A stretch of DNA of 64,000 nt, from positions 806,001-870,000 of the forward strand of contig NZ_CP128595.1 of assembly GCF_030444335.1 (NCBI RefSeq), written 5' to 3'. A program made the translations under genes and the position numbers. Under the pieces are notes generated by a model. That model had not been told where the DNA came from. It saw nothing but the letters and a program-made list of their open reading frames with translations, and did no database searches. The DNA is from Polaribacter huanghezhanensis (lineage in GTDB: Bacteria > Bacteroidota > Bacteroidia > Flavobacteriales > Flavobacteriaceae). Below, piece by piece: positions 7,674-16,505 of the stretch (its first letter is position 1; each line of letters begins with the position of its first letter).

Positions 7674-9323
7674 TTATTTTCCATTGACCATTCTGTCTGC
7701 CATTTTTAAAGCATTGTATGCATTTACAATTCTTCCTGTTACAGATAAATCTGAAAAAGGAACTTTTACTCCTTTTGGATGCTCTTTAGAAAATGAACCT
7801 GGTTTTATAACTTCTAAACCTATTTTAGTCCCAGAATTCATAATGATATGTTTTACTTGTTTTGCCGTTAACTTTGGATAATATGAACGAATTAACGCTG
7901 CAACTCCAGCAGTTGATGGTGCTGCCATTGATGTTCCGCTAAAATACTCGTATTCATTTTCTGGAATTGTAGAATAAATTTGAACTCCAGGAGCAAAAAT
8001 ATCAACATTATTTTTTCCATAATTAGAAAAAGTTGCTGGTAAATTCTCATTATAATTAGAACTCATCGCTCCAATAGTAATTACATTATCTGCTATTTCT
8101 GTTTTTAAATCTTTCGAATCATTTGGATATGTTCTTTCAACATCAATGTTTTTTGCATCGTTCCCTGCTGCATTTACAATTAGCACATCTTTTTCTGCTG
8201 CATATTTTATAGCATCGTAAACCCATTCTTTGTTTGGCGAATATGCTTTTCCGAAACTTGTATTGATTACTTTTGCGCCATTATCAACTGCATACCGAAT
8301 TGCCAACGCAACATCTTTGTCGTATTCATCTCCATCAGGAACTGTTCTAACAGCCATTATTTTTACATGATTTGCAACACCGTTCATTCCGATTCCGTTA
8401 TTTCTTACTGCTCCGATAATCCCAGAAACATGCGTTCCGTGCGCTTCCTCATTTACGGTAGGATTTGTTTTATTATCACCATAATATTTTGTTGAAAAAT
8501 CTTGCGCATTGTCTCCTAAAGCTTTTCTATAATCTGTTTTTAAATTAGCTTCACTAATTAAATCATCGGCTTTTTTAAGTTCTTTTTTGATTTCTGTAAT
8601 TCCTTGTGTCAAAGAACTTAACCCAAAGCCATACATTTGTTTTGCAATATTTATACTTTGCTTTACTTCTGTATCTTCTGATTTTATAGTGTCTAAATCA
8701 GCTTCTGTATAGTCTTTCTTTTTTAAATGATCTGCAATTGTTTTATCAGCAAATTGAACTGCTTGTAACATCTGATTAAATCTAAACTTGTTTGTTGATG
8801 CCATTTTGATTTTTTTCTCTTGAGCATCTTTAATGATTTTATAGGTAGCTTCATCAACTAATTTTGGATTCTTAAGAATTCTTTCAACTTCAGCGTTTTC
8901 TTTATAAATCGGACCTAAAAAATTCCAGCCATTAATATCATCTACATATCCATTATTATCATCGTCTTTTCCGTTATTCGGAATTTCTTTTTTATTAACC
9001 CAAGCAACTGCGCTTAAATCTTCGTGTTTAAAATCTATCCCAGAATCTACAACTCCAACAACAACTTCAACTCCTTTTTTACCTTTTAAAAATATGTATG
9101 CTTTGTCAACACTCATTCCAGGAATTGTGTCTGTAGCTAAGTCTGCATGACCCCAAGTTTCTTTTTGAATTGTTGTAAGCGGTGCTTTTTTTGTTGATAT
9201 AACAACAACATTATTTGTGCCTGTTGGAACCGCAATTGTACTTACGGATTTACATCCTACTAATAATGCTATAGCAATTACACTTGTTACATAAAGTTTT
9301 TTAAAAACTCTCATACTCTTCAT
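7674..9323 (-). CDS. S8 (subtilisin) family serine peptidase, lipoprotein
   Basis: This 549-residue subtilase has a lipoprotein signal (lipobox ending LVGC, Cys24), so it is probably anchored in the outer membrane. The catalytic triad is Asp93 (VVDSGID), His295 (HGTHVSG) and Ser465 (SGTSMAAPS), with the oxyanion Asn388. About 200 residues separate Asp from His, far more than in subtilisin. The insert (about 130-285) is lysine-rich and mostly helical, after a DDDNNGYVDD calcium-site-like loop near 120-129. There is no T9SS C-terminal domain. Starts at codon 1 or codon 4 are both possible. It lies 10 bp after the MBL-fold hydrolase gene, so co-transcription is likely. Confidence 0.94.
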   Translation of the reverse strand: MKSMRVFKKLYVTSVIAIALLVGCKSVSTIAVPTGTNNVVVISTKKAPLTTIQKETWGHADLATDTIPGMSVDKAYIFLKGKKGVEVVVGVVDSGIDFKHEDLSAVAWVNKKEIPNNGKDDDNNGYVDDINGWNFLGPIYKENAEVERILKNPKLVDEATYKIIKDAQEKKIKMASTNKFRFNQMLQAVQFADKTIADHLKKKDYTEADLDTIKSEDTEVKQSINIAKQMYGFGLSSLTQGITEIKKELKKADDLISEANLKTDYRKALGDNAQDFSTKYYGDNKTNPTVNEEAHGTHVSGIIGAVRNNGIGMNGVANHVKIMAVRTVPDGDEYDKDVALAIRYAVDNGAKVINTSFGKAYSPNKEWVYDAIKYAAEKDVLIVNAAGNDAKNIDVERTYPNDSKDLKTEIADNVITIGAMSSNYNENLPATFSNYGKNNVDIFAPGVQIYSTIPENEYEYFSGTSMAAPSTAGVAALIRSYYPKLTAKQVKHIIMNSGTKIGLEVIKPGSFSKEHPKGVKVPFSDLSVTGRIVNAYNALKMADRMVNGK

Positions 9324-9332
9324 CTCTTTTTA

Positions 9333-10175
9333 TTAATTAAATATATCTGTAAACTTAAATGTTTCTTTTAATCTTACTCCCTTTTCTGTCTGTTTTAAAG
9401 TACAAAGTTCTGTTGCTGCATCGTGTTCTAAAAACAAAAAATAGTCCTTGTCTGCAGCTTCATTTAAAAATTGTGCTTTCTCTTTAATGGTTAATAAAGG
9501 TCTTGTATCGTAACCCATCACATATGGCAAAGGAATGTGTCCGGTTGTTGGTAATAAATCTGCCATAAAAACAACAGTTTTTCCTTGATATTCTATTTTA
9601 GGTAGCATTTGTTTGTCTGTATGGCCGTCCATAAATAAAACATCAAAACCAACATCTTTAATGCCGTTTTTTATAAAATTTAACTGTTCGTTTTCTTGAA
9701 TAGGTTGAATGTTTTCTGTTAAAAAAGATGCTTTTTCTCTCGGGTTTGGAACTGTTGCCCATTTCCAATGATCTTCATTAGACCAAACTTTTGCGTTTTT
9801 AAAAGCAGGCATATATCCCGTTTTGTCTTTATTCCATTGAATAACGCCGCCGCAATGATCAAAATGTAAATGTGTTAAAAAAACGTCGGTAATATCATCT
9901 CTGTGAAAACCTAATTTTGCTAATGAAGCATCCAAAGAAAAATCTCCGTACAAGTAATAATATCCAAAAAACTTTTCTGTTTGTTTTGCGCCCAATCCTG
10001 TATCAACTAACGTTAATTTTTCTCCGTCTTCAATAAGCATACAGCGCATGCTCATCGAAATTAAGTTGTTAGCATCAGCCGGATTTGTTCTTTGCCAAAT
10101 AGCTTTTGGAACCACGCCGAACATTGCGCCGCCATCAAGCTTAAAATTTCCGGTTTCTATTGGATAAATTTTCAT
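9333..10175 (-). CDS. MBL-fold metallo-hydrolase
   Basis: This 280-residue metallo-beta-lactamase-fold enzyme has the HLHFDH zinc motif at 102-107 (HxHxDH), further metal ligands in MDGHTDKQ, and an Asp in the ADLLPT region. It resembles the lactonase/AttM-like branch, but the substrate is not certain. An in-frame ATG 19 codons upstream would add a Phe/Cys-rich extension that runs into the tRNA terminator. The start MKIYPIETGNF at 10175 is the normal family start and lies 5 nt after a near-consensus -7 box (CATCTTTG, 10181-10188). The subtilase gene follows 10 bp downstream. Confidence 0.9.
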   Translation of the reverse strand: MKIYPIETGNFKLDGGAMFGVVPKAIWQRTNPADANNLISMSMRCMLIEDGEKLTLVDTGLGAKQTEKFFGYYYLYGDFSLDASLAKLGFHRDDITDVFLTHLHFDHCGGVIQWNKDKTGYMPAFKNAKVWSNEDHWKWATVPNPREKASFLTENIQPIQENEQLNFIKNGIKDVGFDVLFMDGHTDKQMLPKIEYQGKTVVFMADLLPTTGHIPLPYVMGYDTRPLLTIKEKAQFLNEAADKDYFLFLEHDAATELCTLKQTEKGVRLKETFKFTDIFN

Positions 10176-10221
10176 AGAAACAAAGATGCAGAAAAAACAG
10201 GACTTTTTTGTTAAATAAAAC

Positions 10222-10252
10222 AAAAAACGCACTAAAAATTAGTGCGTTTTTT
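10222..10252. terminator. Terminator downstream of tRNA-Cys
   Basis: The stem AAAAAACGCACT / AGTGCGTTTTTT with an AT-rich loop lies immediately after the tRNA 3' end (minus strand) and before the MBL hydrolase gene. Confidence 0.85.
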
Positions 10253-10254
10253 TG

Positions 10255-10325
10255 AGGTGTCGAGCGGATTCGAACCGCTGTAGATGGTGTTGCAGACCAC
10301 TGCCTAGCCACTCGGCCACGACACC
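10255..10325 (-). tRNA. tRNA-Cys (anticodon GCA)
   Basis: This 71-nt cloverleaf is on the minus strand. The acceptor GGTGTCG pairs with CGACACC. The D arm is GGCCGAGTGGCTAGGC. The anticodon loop reads CTGCAAC with anticodon GCA. The T arm is GCGGTTCGAATCCGC, and the discriminator is T. CCA is not encoded. A terminator hairpin follows at once. Confidence 0.97.
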
Positions 10326-10358
10326 TTTTGAGTTGGCAAATTTAAGTAAAATTCCCTT

Positions 10359-10736
10359 TTAGACAAGGTTTTTTTTTGCTTTCCTTTTTTGAGTTAGTAT
10401 AATTTTTACATCTTCTGCATTACCGCCAATTGGTGGGTTTCTTTTTGCAACACTAATTGTTGCTTTTTTAACCATTGTTAGTTCTCTAAAAATTCTGCCC
10501 ATAATTCTTTGAGCAGCATGTTCTAATAGTTTAGAGCGTATTGCCATTTCTTCTTTTACAATAAAATTTAAGTGTACATAATCTACCGTGTCAATTAATG
10601 CATCTGTTTTTGAAGATTTTTGTAAATTTGCTTTGATTTCAATATCAACTCTGTATTCAGAGCCTATTTTTGCCTCTTCATCTAAACAACCATGAAAGGC
10701 ATAAATTTTGATATTGTTTACTTGAATAATTCCCAT
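10359..10736 (-). CDS. folB: Dihydroneopterin aldolase
   Basis: This 125-residue enzyme of tetrahydrofolate synthesis cleaves 7,8-dihydroneopterin to 6-hydroxymethyl-dihydropterin and glycolaldehyde. The FolB pattern is clear: KIYAFHGCLDEEAKIGSEY near the N-terminus, DTVDYVHL in the middle, and LLEHAAQRI with its catalytic region. The length is normal (about 120). An exact -7 box TACTTTTG (10741-10748) ends 4 nt before the ATG. The gene stands alone, divergent from a lipoprotein gene and upstream of the tRNA on the same strand. Confidence 0.94.
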   Translation of the reverse strand: MGIIQVNNIKIYAFHGCLDEEAKIGSEYRVDIEIKANLQKSSKTDALIDTVDYVHLNFIVKEEMAIRSKLLEHAAQRIMGRIFRELTMVKKATISVAKRNPPIGGNAEDVKIILTQKRKAKKNLV

Positions 10737-10740
10737 AGAA

Positions 10741-10748
10741 CAAAAGTA
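10741..10748 (-). promoter_or_regulatory. -7 box TACTTTTG of folB
   Basis: This is an exact TAnnTTTG match on the minus strand, 4 nt from the folB ATG. It implies a leaderless or very short-leader transcript. Confidence 0.45.
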
Positions 10749-10788
10749 TTAAAAGTTAAGGAAGATTTTAAGATTAGATAATTAAAAA

Positions 10789-11655
10789 ATGAAAGATAAA
10801 AAAAAGATAGCCAAATTAATACTTCTTACAATTGTCTTAGTAAATTTTACTTCTTGTATTATTAATGACGGCATCAAAGACACCTCTATTTTGATTGATT
10901 CAGGTACTGACCCTAATTTTAAAATTGTATCCAATACTGATCGTAAATTTAAAAATTTTAATAGAAAAATTGTGGTTTTTGATATCCCAATTTTTGCATT
11001 TAAAGACGTCGAAGACTCAAAATTGATTCATGTTGCTAATGTATTAGCACAATATTTAGATAATGATGAAGATGGTGTTGTCGATAATACTACTGTTCAT
11101 GCTCAATTAAAAACAGGTAAATCTTTTATTTATTTATGGAAAACGACAGTTCAAAGAGATGCTGTTATTCCGCCAAGCGGATATAATGTGTTTGATATTG
11201 ATGCAGATACTATAAATATTATTTGGCATTCGAATGGACACACAGTTCTTTTTGATGGCGCAATAGAGTCAGTTTGGACATTTATATCAAAAAACGGATA
11301 TGAAGTTTCGTATCCTGCAATATTTAGTAGTCAGGCTAATTCTGAAATTAGCGATGCAATGAATACTGCTCGGGGCAGTGTTTTTCAAAGCCCACCAGCA
11401 ACTTATCCTACAGGGGCTTGGTTTACAAATACTGAGACTACTTGTAACTTTTCTTGCCAGGTAACTAAATACAATTTCTGGGTACTTTCTTCTATCTTGG
11501 GTGCAAATGAAAATAGATTAACAGATATTCAAAATGAATGGACGCTTAACACAAAAACGAAAGTACAATCTAGTGACCTTAAAGCTTGGGCAATTTTTAC
11601 AAATACAACCTATAAGTTGCCTTCTAATTTGCCAGATGGAACTTACAGACATTAA
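10789..11655 (+). CDS. Hypothetical lipoprotein with a calcium-loop-like motif
   Basis: This is a 288-residue protein with a lipoprotein signal (hydrophobic 9-20, lipobox ending FTSC, Cys23). An acidic loop DNDEDGVVDN at 91-100 resembles EF-hand or thrombospondin-type calcium loops and follows a helical HVANVLAQYL segment. Two Cys residues (NFSCQ and TTCN, near residues 220-225) may form a disulphide. I do not recognise a named family. It is a single gene, divergent from folB and ended by a hairpin terminator. Its role is unknown; location in the outer membrane facing out or in is an inference from the lipobox. Confidence 0.8.
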   Translation: MKDKKKIAKLILLTIVLVNFTSCIINDGIKDTSILIDSGTDPNFKIVSNTDRKFKNFNRKIVVFDIPIFAFKDVEDSKLIHVANVLAQYLDNDEDGVVDNTTVHAQLKTGKSFIYLWKTTVQRDAVIPPSGYNVFDIDADTINIIWHSNGHTVLFDGAIESVWTFISKNGYEVSYPAIFSSQANSEISDAMNTARGSVFQSPPATYPTGAWFTNTETTCNFSCQVTKYNFWVLSSILGANENRLTDIQNEWTLNTKTKVQSSDLKAWAIFTNTTYKLPSNLPDGTYRH

Positions 11656-11671
11656 TGTTATTTTTTTAATT

Positions 11672-11708
11672 AAAACCCTTTCAAGTAATATAAAAGGGTT
11701 TCTTTTTT
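11672..11708 (+). terminator. Terminator after the 10789 lipoprotein gene
   Basis: The stem AAACCCTTT / AAAGGGTTT with a loop of about ten bases is followed by a run of T. Confidence 0.8.
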
Positions 11709-11735
11709 AATAGAACCAACCTCAACTATTTTGCT

Positions 11736-11743
11736 TAATTTTG
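11736..11743 (+). promoter_or_regulatory. -7 box TAATTTTG of glnS
   Basis: This is an exact TAnnTTTG match, 21 nt before the glnS ATG and just after the upstream terminator. Confidence 0.45.
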
Positions 11744-11764
11744 TGGCTTCAATCTTAAGAGAAC

Positions 11765-13453
11765 ATGTCAGAAGAAAAAGTATCGCTCAACTTTTTAGAG
11801 CAAATTATTGAAAAAGATTTAGCAAGCGGAATGCCAAAAGAAAACTTGCGCTTTCGTTTTCCACCAGAGCCAAATGGATATTTGCATATTGGTCATACCA
11901 AAGCTATCGGAATTAGTTTTGGTTTGGGATTAAAATACAAGGCGCCTGTAAATTTGCGTTTTGATGATACAAATCCTGTCAAAGAAGAACAAGAATATGT
12001 GGATGCAATCAAGGAAGATATTTCTTGGTTGGGATATCAATGGTCAAATGAGTTGTACTCTTCAGATTATTTTCAGCAATTATATGACTGGGCTGTTTTG
12101 TTGATAAAAGACGGAAAAGCATATGTAGATTCACAATCATCTGAAGAAATGCGCGTGCAAAAAGGAACGCCAACTGAAGCTGGAACAAACAGTCCTTTTA
12201 GAAGTCGTTCTGTTGAAGAAAACTTGGAGTTATTTCAAGGAATGAAAGACGGTAAGTTTAAAGAAGGAGAACACACATTGCGTGCAAAAATTGATATGGC
12301 GAGTCCAAACATGTTGCTTCGCGATCCAATGATGTACAGAATTATGTACAAAGAACATCACAGAACGGGCACAAATTGGTGCATTTATCCAATGTATGAT
12401 TGGACGCATGGTGAAAGCGATTATATTGAACAAATATCACATTCTTTATGTTCTTTAGAGTTTAAGCCTCACAGAGAATTGTACGATTGGTTTCGTGACC
12501 ATGTATACGAATACAGCAAATCTGATTATCCAAACCCACCAAAACAACGCGAATTTTCTCGTTTAAACTTAAGTTATACCATTATGAGTAAACGCAAGTT
12601 GTTAACTTTGGTAGAAAACGGAATCGTTAATGGCTGGGACGATCCAAGAATGCCAACAATTTCTGGTTTACGAAGACGTGGTTATACACCAAATTCTATC
12701 AAAAACTTTATAGAAACAGTAGGTGTTTCTAAACGTGAAAACGTTATTGATGTGGCGCTTTTAGAATTTAAAATTAGAGAAGATTTAAACAAAACAGCTG
12801 ATAGAGTAATGGCGGTTTTAGATCCTGTAAAAGTAATTATTGATAATTATCCTGAAGGAAAAGAAGAAGTTTTAATTGCAGAAAACAATCAAGAAGACGA
12901 AAGTGCTGGCTTTAGAGAGGTTCCTTTCTCTAGAGAAATTTATATAGAACGAGAAGATTTTAGAGAAGAAGCAAATAAAAAATTCTTTAGACTTAAATTA
13001 GGAAAAGAAGTTCGTTTAAAGAATGCTTATTTTATCACTGCAACAAGTTGTGAAAAAGATGAAAATGGAGAAATTACTGTGATTCATTGTACCTATGATC
13101 CATTAACAAAATCGGGAAGCGGAACAGAAGAAAGCAAACGTAAAGTAAAAGGAACCTTGCATTGGGTCTCTGTAAAACACGCTGTGAAAGCAGAAGTAAG
13201 AGCTTATGATCGATTGTTTTTAGATGAAGCTCCAGATGCTCATAAAAACAAAGATTTTATGGAATTTATCAACCCAAATTCTTTAGAAATCATCAATGCT
13301 TTTGTAGAGCCAAGTCTGCAATCTGCTAAAATTGGAGAACGTTTTCAATTTCAACGTTTAGGATATTTTAATGTTGATACCGATTCAACTTCAGAAAAAC
13401 TGGTTTTTAACAAAACCGTTGGTTTACGAGATAGTTGGGCAAATAAAAATTAG
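11765..13453 (+). CDS. glnS: Glutamine--tRNA ligase
   Basis: This 562-residue class I aminoacyl-tRNA synthetase attaches glutamine to tRNA-Gln. The HIGH motif is at 41-44 within PPEPNGYLHIGH. The second signature is MSKRKL near residue 275 (the KMSKS equivalent). The catalytic domain is followed by the two anticodon-binding beta barrels typical of bacterial GlnRS. The length is normal (about 550). It has its own -7 box and ends at a bidirectional terminator, so it is a single-gene unit. Confidence 0.97.
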   Translation: MSEEKVSLNFLEQIIEKDLASGMPKENLRFRFPPEPNGYLHIGHTKAIGISFGLGLKYKAPVNLRFDDTNPVKEEQEYVDAIKEDISWLGYQWSNELYSSDYFQQLYDWAVLLIKDGKAYVDSQSSEEMRVQKGTPTEAGTNSPFRSRSVEENLELFQGMKDGKFKEGEHTLRAKIDMASPNMLLRDPMMYRIMYKEHHRTGTNWCIYPMYDWTHGESDYIEQISHSLCSLEFKPHRELYDWFRDHVYEYSKSDYPNPPKQREFSRLNLSYTIMSKRKLLTLVENGIVNGWDDPRMPTISGLRRRGYTPNSIKNFIETVGVSKRENVIDVALLEFKIREDLNKTADRVMAVLDPVKVIIDNYPEGKEEVLIAENNQEDESAGFREVPFSREIYIEREDFREEANKKFFRLKLGKEVRLKNAYFITATSCEKDENGEITVIHCTYDPLTKSGSGTEESKRKVKGTLHWVSVKHAVKAEVRAYDRLFLDEAPDAHKNKDFMEFINPNSLEIINAFVEPSLQSAKIGERFQFQRLGYFNVDTDSTSEKLVFNKTVGLRDSWANKN

Positions 13454-13473
13454 TTTAAAAATTTATTTTCAAT

Positions 13474-13506
13474 AAAAAAAGACCGCAATGCTGCGGTCTT
13501 TTTTTT
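13474..13506. terminator. Bidirectional terminator between glnS and the DUF1761 gene
   Basis: The stem GACCGCA / TGCGGTC with a 4-nt loop (13481-13498) is flanked by A and T runs between convergent genes. Confidence 0.92.
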
Positions 13507-13521
13507 ATATATATTTTGTTT

Positions 13522-14025
13522 TTAAAATGCTGTCTGACATAAAATCCCACCCATTAAAGCTATTGTTACTGTCCAATAGCCAGCATTTATCATCACGTAT
13601 TTAAAGCTTTTTTTTTCAAACAATGCGTTTGTTCCCATAACAGGTAAAACAATTAGTAAACCAATCATTGCACCGTGTAAAGCGCCATGACCGAAAGTTC
13701 TAAAACGATCTCCATATTCTGCCATAAAATTTTGAAAATACGTAAATGCTTCTCCTGTTCCCTCTGTAAATCCAGGTTCTCCCATTAGTACAGATTGTGC
13801 TCCAAACTGATGAATTACTAAAGTTTGTAATACAAATGCCATTAAAAAACTTAGTACATAACTCAATCCAAAAATTAAAGCCATGTTTCCTCCTTGCATC
13901 GATTCTTTTGTAAAGCCCATCTCTTTCATCCAAGCATTTTGAAAGAGTATTGGTCCGTACCAAATAAAGCCCATAATCAAAGGGATTAAGGCTGAAACTG
14001 CCGTTGTTAAAAAGTTAAATTCCAT
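13522..14025 (-). CDS. DUF1761 family membrane protein
   Basis: This 167-residue inner-membrane protein has four hydrophobic segments (about 8-27, 52-72, 111-131 and 143-163). The N-terminal pattern with FIWYGP...FQNAWMKEMG is that of DUF1761, a small membrane family of unknown function. It is a single gene between two terminators. No partner gene is nearby, and nothing in the sequence suggests a substrate. Confidence 0.85.
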   Translation of the reverse strand: MEFNFLTTAVSALIPLIMGFIWYGPILFQNAWMKEMGFTKESMQGGNMALIFGLSYVLSFLMAFVLQTLVIHQFGAQSVLMGEPGFTEGTGEAFTYFQNFMAEYGDRFRTFGHGALHGAMIGLLIVLPVMGTNALFEKKSFKYVMINAGYWTVTIALMGGILCQTAF

Positions 14026-14095
14026 AATATATTAGTTTATTGATTCTCTCAAATATAGGAATTAACTTTTTGATTTTTAAATAATTAAAACAAAA

Positions 14096-14127
14096 AAAAG
14101 GCTAAAAAAATTGCTTTAGCCTTTTTT
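14096..14127 (-). terminator. Terminator of the DUF4837 gene
   Basis: The stem AAAAAGGCTAAA / TTTAGCCTTTTT lies just downstream of the 14141 stop. Confidence 0.85.
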
Positions 14128-14140
14128 AATTAGATGTTTT

Positions 14141-15133
14141 TTATTTAATTTTTAACGATTTTCCAATGGCTTCTAAATCAAAAATAAAATCTCTTTTATC
14201 AACTGAAGGTGCATACGTAAATCCTTCAAAAACAATTAATCTGTTGTTTTTTTTATCAACTACAGTGTAATTTAAAAAAGGTCCAGCCATAAAATCATTT
14301 TTCACTTCCCATTTTCCTCTTGTTTCAAATGCTTTTTTATTATCAATAACGGCATTTAGTGTTTGGGGAGTAAAAGCTGCTTCTGTTATCATGTACATTC
14401 CTTCTTTAGAGCCAGGAATGTATTCTTCTCCAATAGCATTTCTGTTTTTAATAATCTCATTATTAACATCAAAATCAAATTCTTCTGTTAAAGGAACTGA
14501 ATATACTAAGATGTTGCTTGTTCCATCTCCTCTAGCAATTCCGCTCATTATACGTTGTCTTAGCCACAAAAAATCTCCTGTATCTTCTACTGTTCTAAAA
14601 TCTGTAGGAATAATTAAAGACAACCCTAATTTTTCTAATGTTTTATATTTAGAAACATCCACTTTTTTCGAATAAAATCGTTGTTGAATGTGTTTAATCT
14701 CTGAATCTCTAAAAATTTTAACAATTTCTTTTTTATGTTTATCTAACTGTTCGTTTAATCCCTCTTTGTCTTTGGCGGTAACATACACTAAGGTTTGGGG
14801 TCTCGCATAAAAATCTTTTTGAACTCTAAAAGACTCATTTTCTGCTATCTGAACAAATAAAATGTTTCTGTATTTATTCATCATACTACCAAATCCTTTT
14901 GGAGCTATTTGAGTAACACTGAAAGTTGTTTCTGGTTGAGGTAAACCAACAACCAATTTTCCTAAAAATTCTCTAAGATTATCTCCAACTTTACCAGACC
15001 AATCGCTTGCATCTGTTACCACCAAAAGTTGATTAGATTGACCAACTGAACTACTTAATACAAAAGTGTCTTTTGGGTTTTTACATGAAGTAAAAAAAAG
15101 CAATAGTGCAATTATTGTGAAACCTTTTTTCAT
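14141..15133 (-). CDS. DUF4837 family lipoprotein
   Basis: This 330-residue protein has a lipoprotein signal (lipobox ending FTSC, Cys17). The body (SNQLLVVTDASDWSGKVGDNLRE, then DFLWLRQRIMSG) matches my memory of DUF4837, a Bacteroidota-only family without a known function. No membrane helix follows the signal, so it should be a lipid-anchored periplasmic or outer-membrane protein. It sits 82 bp after the LysM transglycosylase gene on the same strand and ends at a terminator. A role near cell-wall remodelling is only a guess from that neighbour. Confidence 0.85.
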   Translation of the reverse strand: MKKGFTIIALLLFFTSCKNPKDTFVLSSSVGQSNQLLVVTDASDWSGKVGDNLREFLGKLVVGLPQPETTFSVTQIAPKGFGSMMNKYRNILFVQIAENESFRVQKDFYARPQTLVYVTAKDKEGLNEQLDKHKKEIVKIFRDSEIKHIQQRFYSKKVDVSKYKTLEKLGLSLIIPTDFRTVEDTGDFLWLRQRIMSGIARGDGTSNILVYSVPLTEEFDFDVNNEIIKNRNAIGEEYIPGSKEGMYMITEAAFTPQTLNAVIDNKKAFETRGKWEVKNDFMAGPFLNYTVVDKKNNRLIVFEGFTYAPSVDKRDFIFDLEAIGKSLKIK

Positions 15134-15215
15134 ATGTATTTATTTACAGTTTTAGTTATGTTGATATCCCTCTCAAATACTATTCCACTTTTAGAAAAAT
15201 CAAATTGTTTTTTAT

Positions 15216-16502
15216 TTATAATCTTCTTGGGAAAATAGTTAATCGTTGTCCAATTTTTAAATTGGTGCTTCTAAGTCGGTTCCATTTTTTAATTTGACTC
15301 ACTCGAACGCCAAATTTTTTAGCTATTTTTCCTAAGTAATCTCCGCTACGAACTTTATATCTTAATCGTTGATTTAACTCTAAATATTTTGGTAGTGGTT
15401 TTTCTCTTTTCGCATTATCTTCATCAACCAACGCATACAATTCCTTTTCTTTTTCTAAAAATTTAATCGTTGCATTTCTTGGAATTGTTACCGAATATTT
15501 TTTATTTTTTACAAACGGAATGATATCTAATTTGTATTCAGGATTTAAAAATTGCAACATTTCTGTTTCTATTCCGGTAACTTCTGTAATTTGATCAAAT
15601 GAAACTGTTTTTTTAATCTGAATTGTATCGGTAGCAAAATGATAAATTGGCGGATTTTCTGGTGCTAAACCGTGTTCTTTTGCATATTTAAAAATATACA
15701 ATGTTGCATAAAAAGCAGGAACATATCCAGCGGTTTCTCTTGGTAAATATTGACGAAGATTCCAGTAATTTTGATAACCTCCAGAACGTTTTATCGCTTT
15801 AGAAACATTTCCAGGCCCAGAATTATAAGCGGCCAACGCTAAATCCCAATCGCCAAAAATATCATACAAATCGCTTAAATATTTACACGCTGCAATGGTT
15901 GCTTTTATCGGATCTTGACGCTCATCAACATAAGAATTTACATTTAATTTATATTGTTTGCCTGTTAAATACATAAATTGCCACAACCCTTTTGCACCAA
16001 CTCTAGATCGTGCTCTTGGGTTTAAAGCAGATTCTACAATTGCCAGATACTTCATTTCTAACGGAATATCAAACTGATCTAAATATTTTTCGAACATCGG
16101 AAAATAATACTCTGCTTTTGCCATTAAGGCCGGATAGTATTTTTTTCTATATTTTAAATACGAGTTGATTACATTTTCTAAAATTGGATTGTATTCTATA
16201 AAAAAAGGAGAAGAATTATCTAACTGTTTTAAGCGTTCTTTTAAAAGGCTTGTAGGGATTTTTTTTGTCGGTTTTTCTTTTGCCTCTAGTCCTTTAATTA
16301 CGTAATTAATATTGGCTGTTAGAGGAGATTTGTATCGTGTTTCTATAACCAAACTATCTATTAAAGACAAATCTTTATCACTAAAGAATCCTTTTTTAGA
16401 AGTGTTTTTTAACGAATCATTTGCAGTACTGTCTTGTTTGATTTGTGCTGATAGAGAAAAAGATAAAAAAAGAAATAAAAATGTAATTTTTTGATAGTTC
16501 AT
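15216..16502 (-). CDS. Membrane-bound lytic transglycosylase with LysM domain (MltD-like)
   Basis: This 428-residue peptidoglycan lyase has a signal peptide (1-20, ending SLSAQ), an SLT family-23 domain (about 140-290) with the catalytic Glu157 in AIVESALNP, and the motifs GLWQFM and LALAAYNSGPGNV. One clear C-terminal LysM domain (about 383-425, YKVRSGDYLGKIAKKFGV) should bind glycan strands. There may be a degenerate LysM-like stretch near 310-345. It cleaves the MurNAc-GlcNAc bond to form 1,6-anhydro ends. It starts 3 bp after the exonuclease III gene, so both are probably co-transcribed, with DUF4837 next. Confidence 0.94.
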   Translation of the reverse strand: MNYQKITFLFLFLSFSLSAQIKQDSTANDSLKNTSKKGFFSDKDLSLIDSLVIETRYKSPLTANINYVIKGLEAKEKPTKKIPTSLLKERLKQLDNSSPFFIEYNPILENVINSYLKYRKKYYPALMAKAEYYFPMFEKYLDQFDIPLEMKYLAIVESALNPRARSRVGAKGLWQFMYLTGKQYKLNVNSYVDERQDPIKATIAACKYLSDLYDIFGDWDLALAAYNSGPGNVSKAIKRSGGYQNYWNLRQYLPRETAGYVPAFYATLYIFKYAKEHGLAPENPPIYHFATDTIQIKKTVSFDQITEVTGIETEMLQFLNPEYKLDIIPFVKNKKYSVTIPRNATIKFLEKEKELYALVDEDNAKREKPLPKYLELNQRLRYKVRSGDYLGKIAKKFGVRVSQIKKWNRLRSTNLKIGQRLTIFPRRL

Positions 16503-16505
16503 ATT

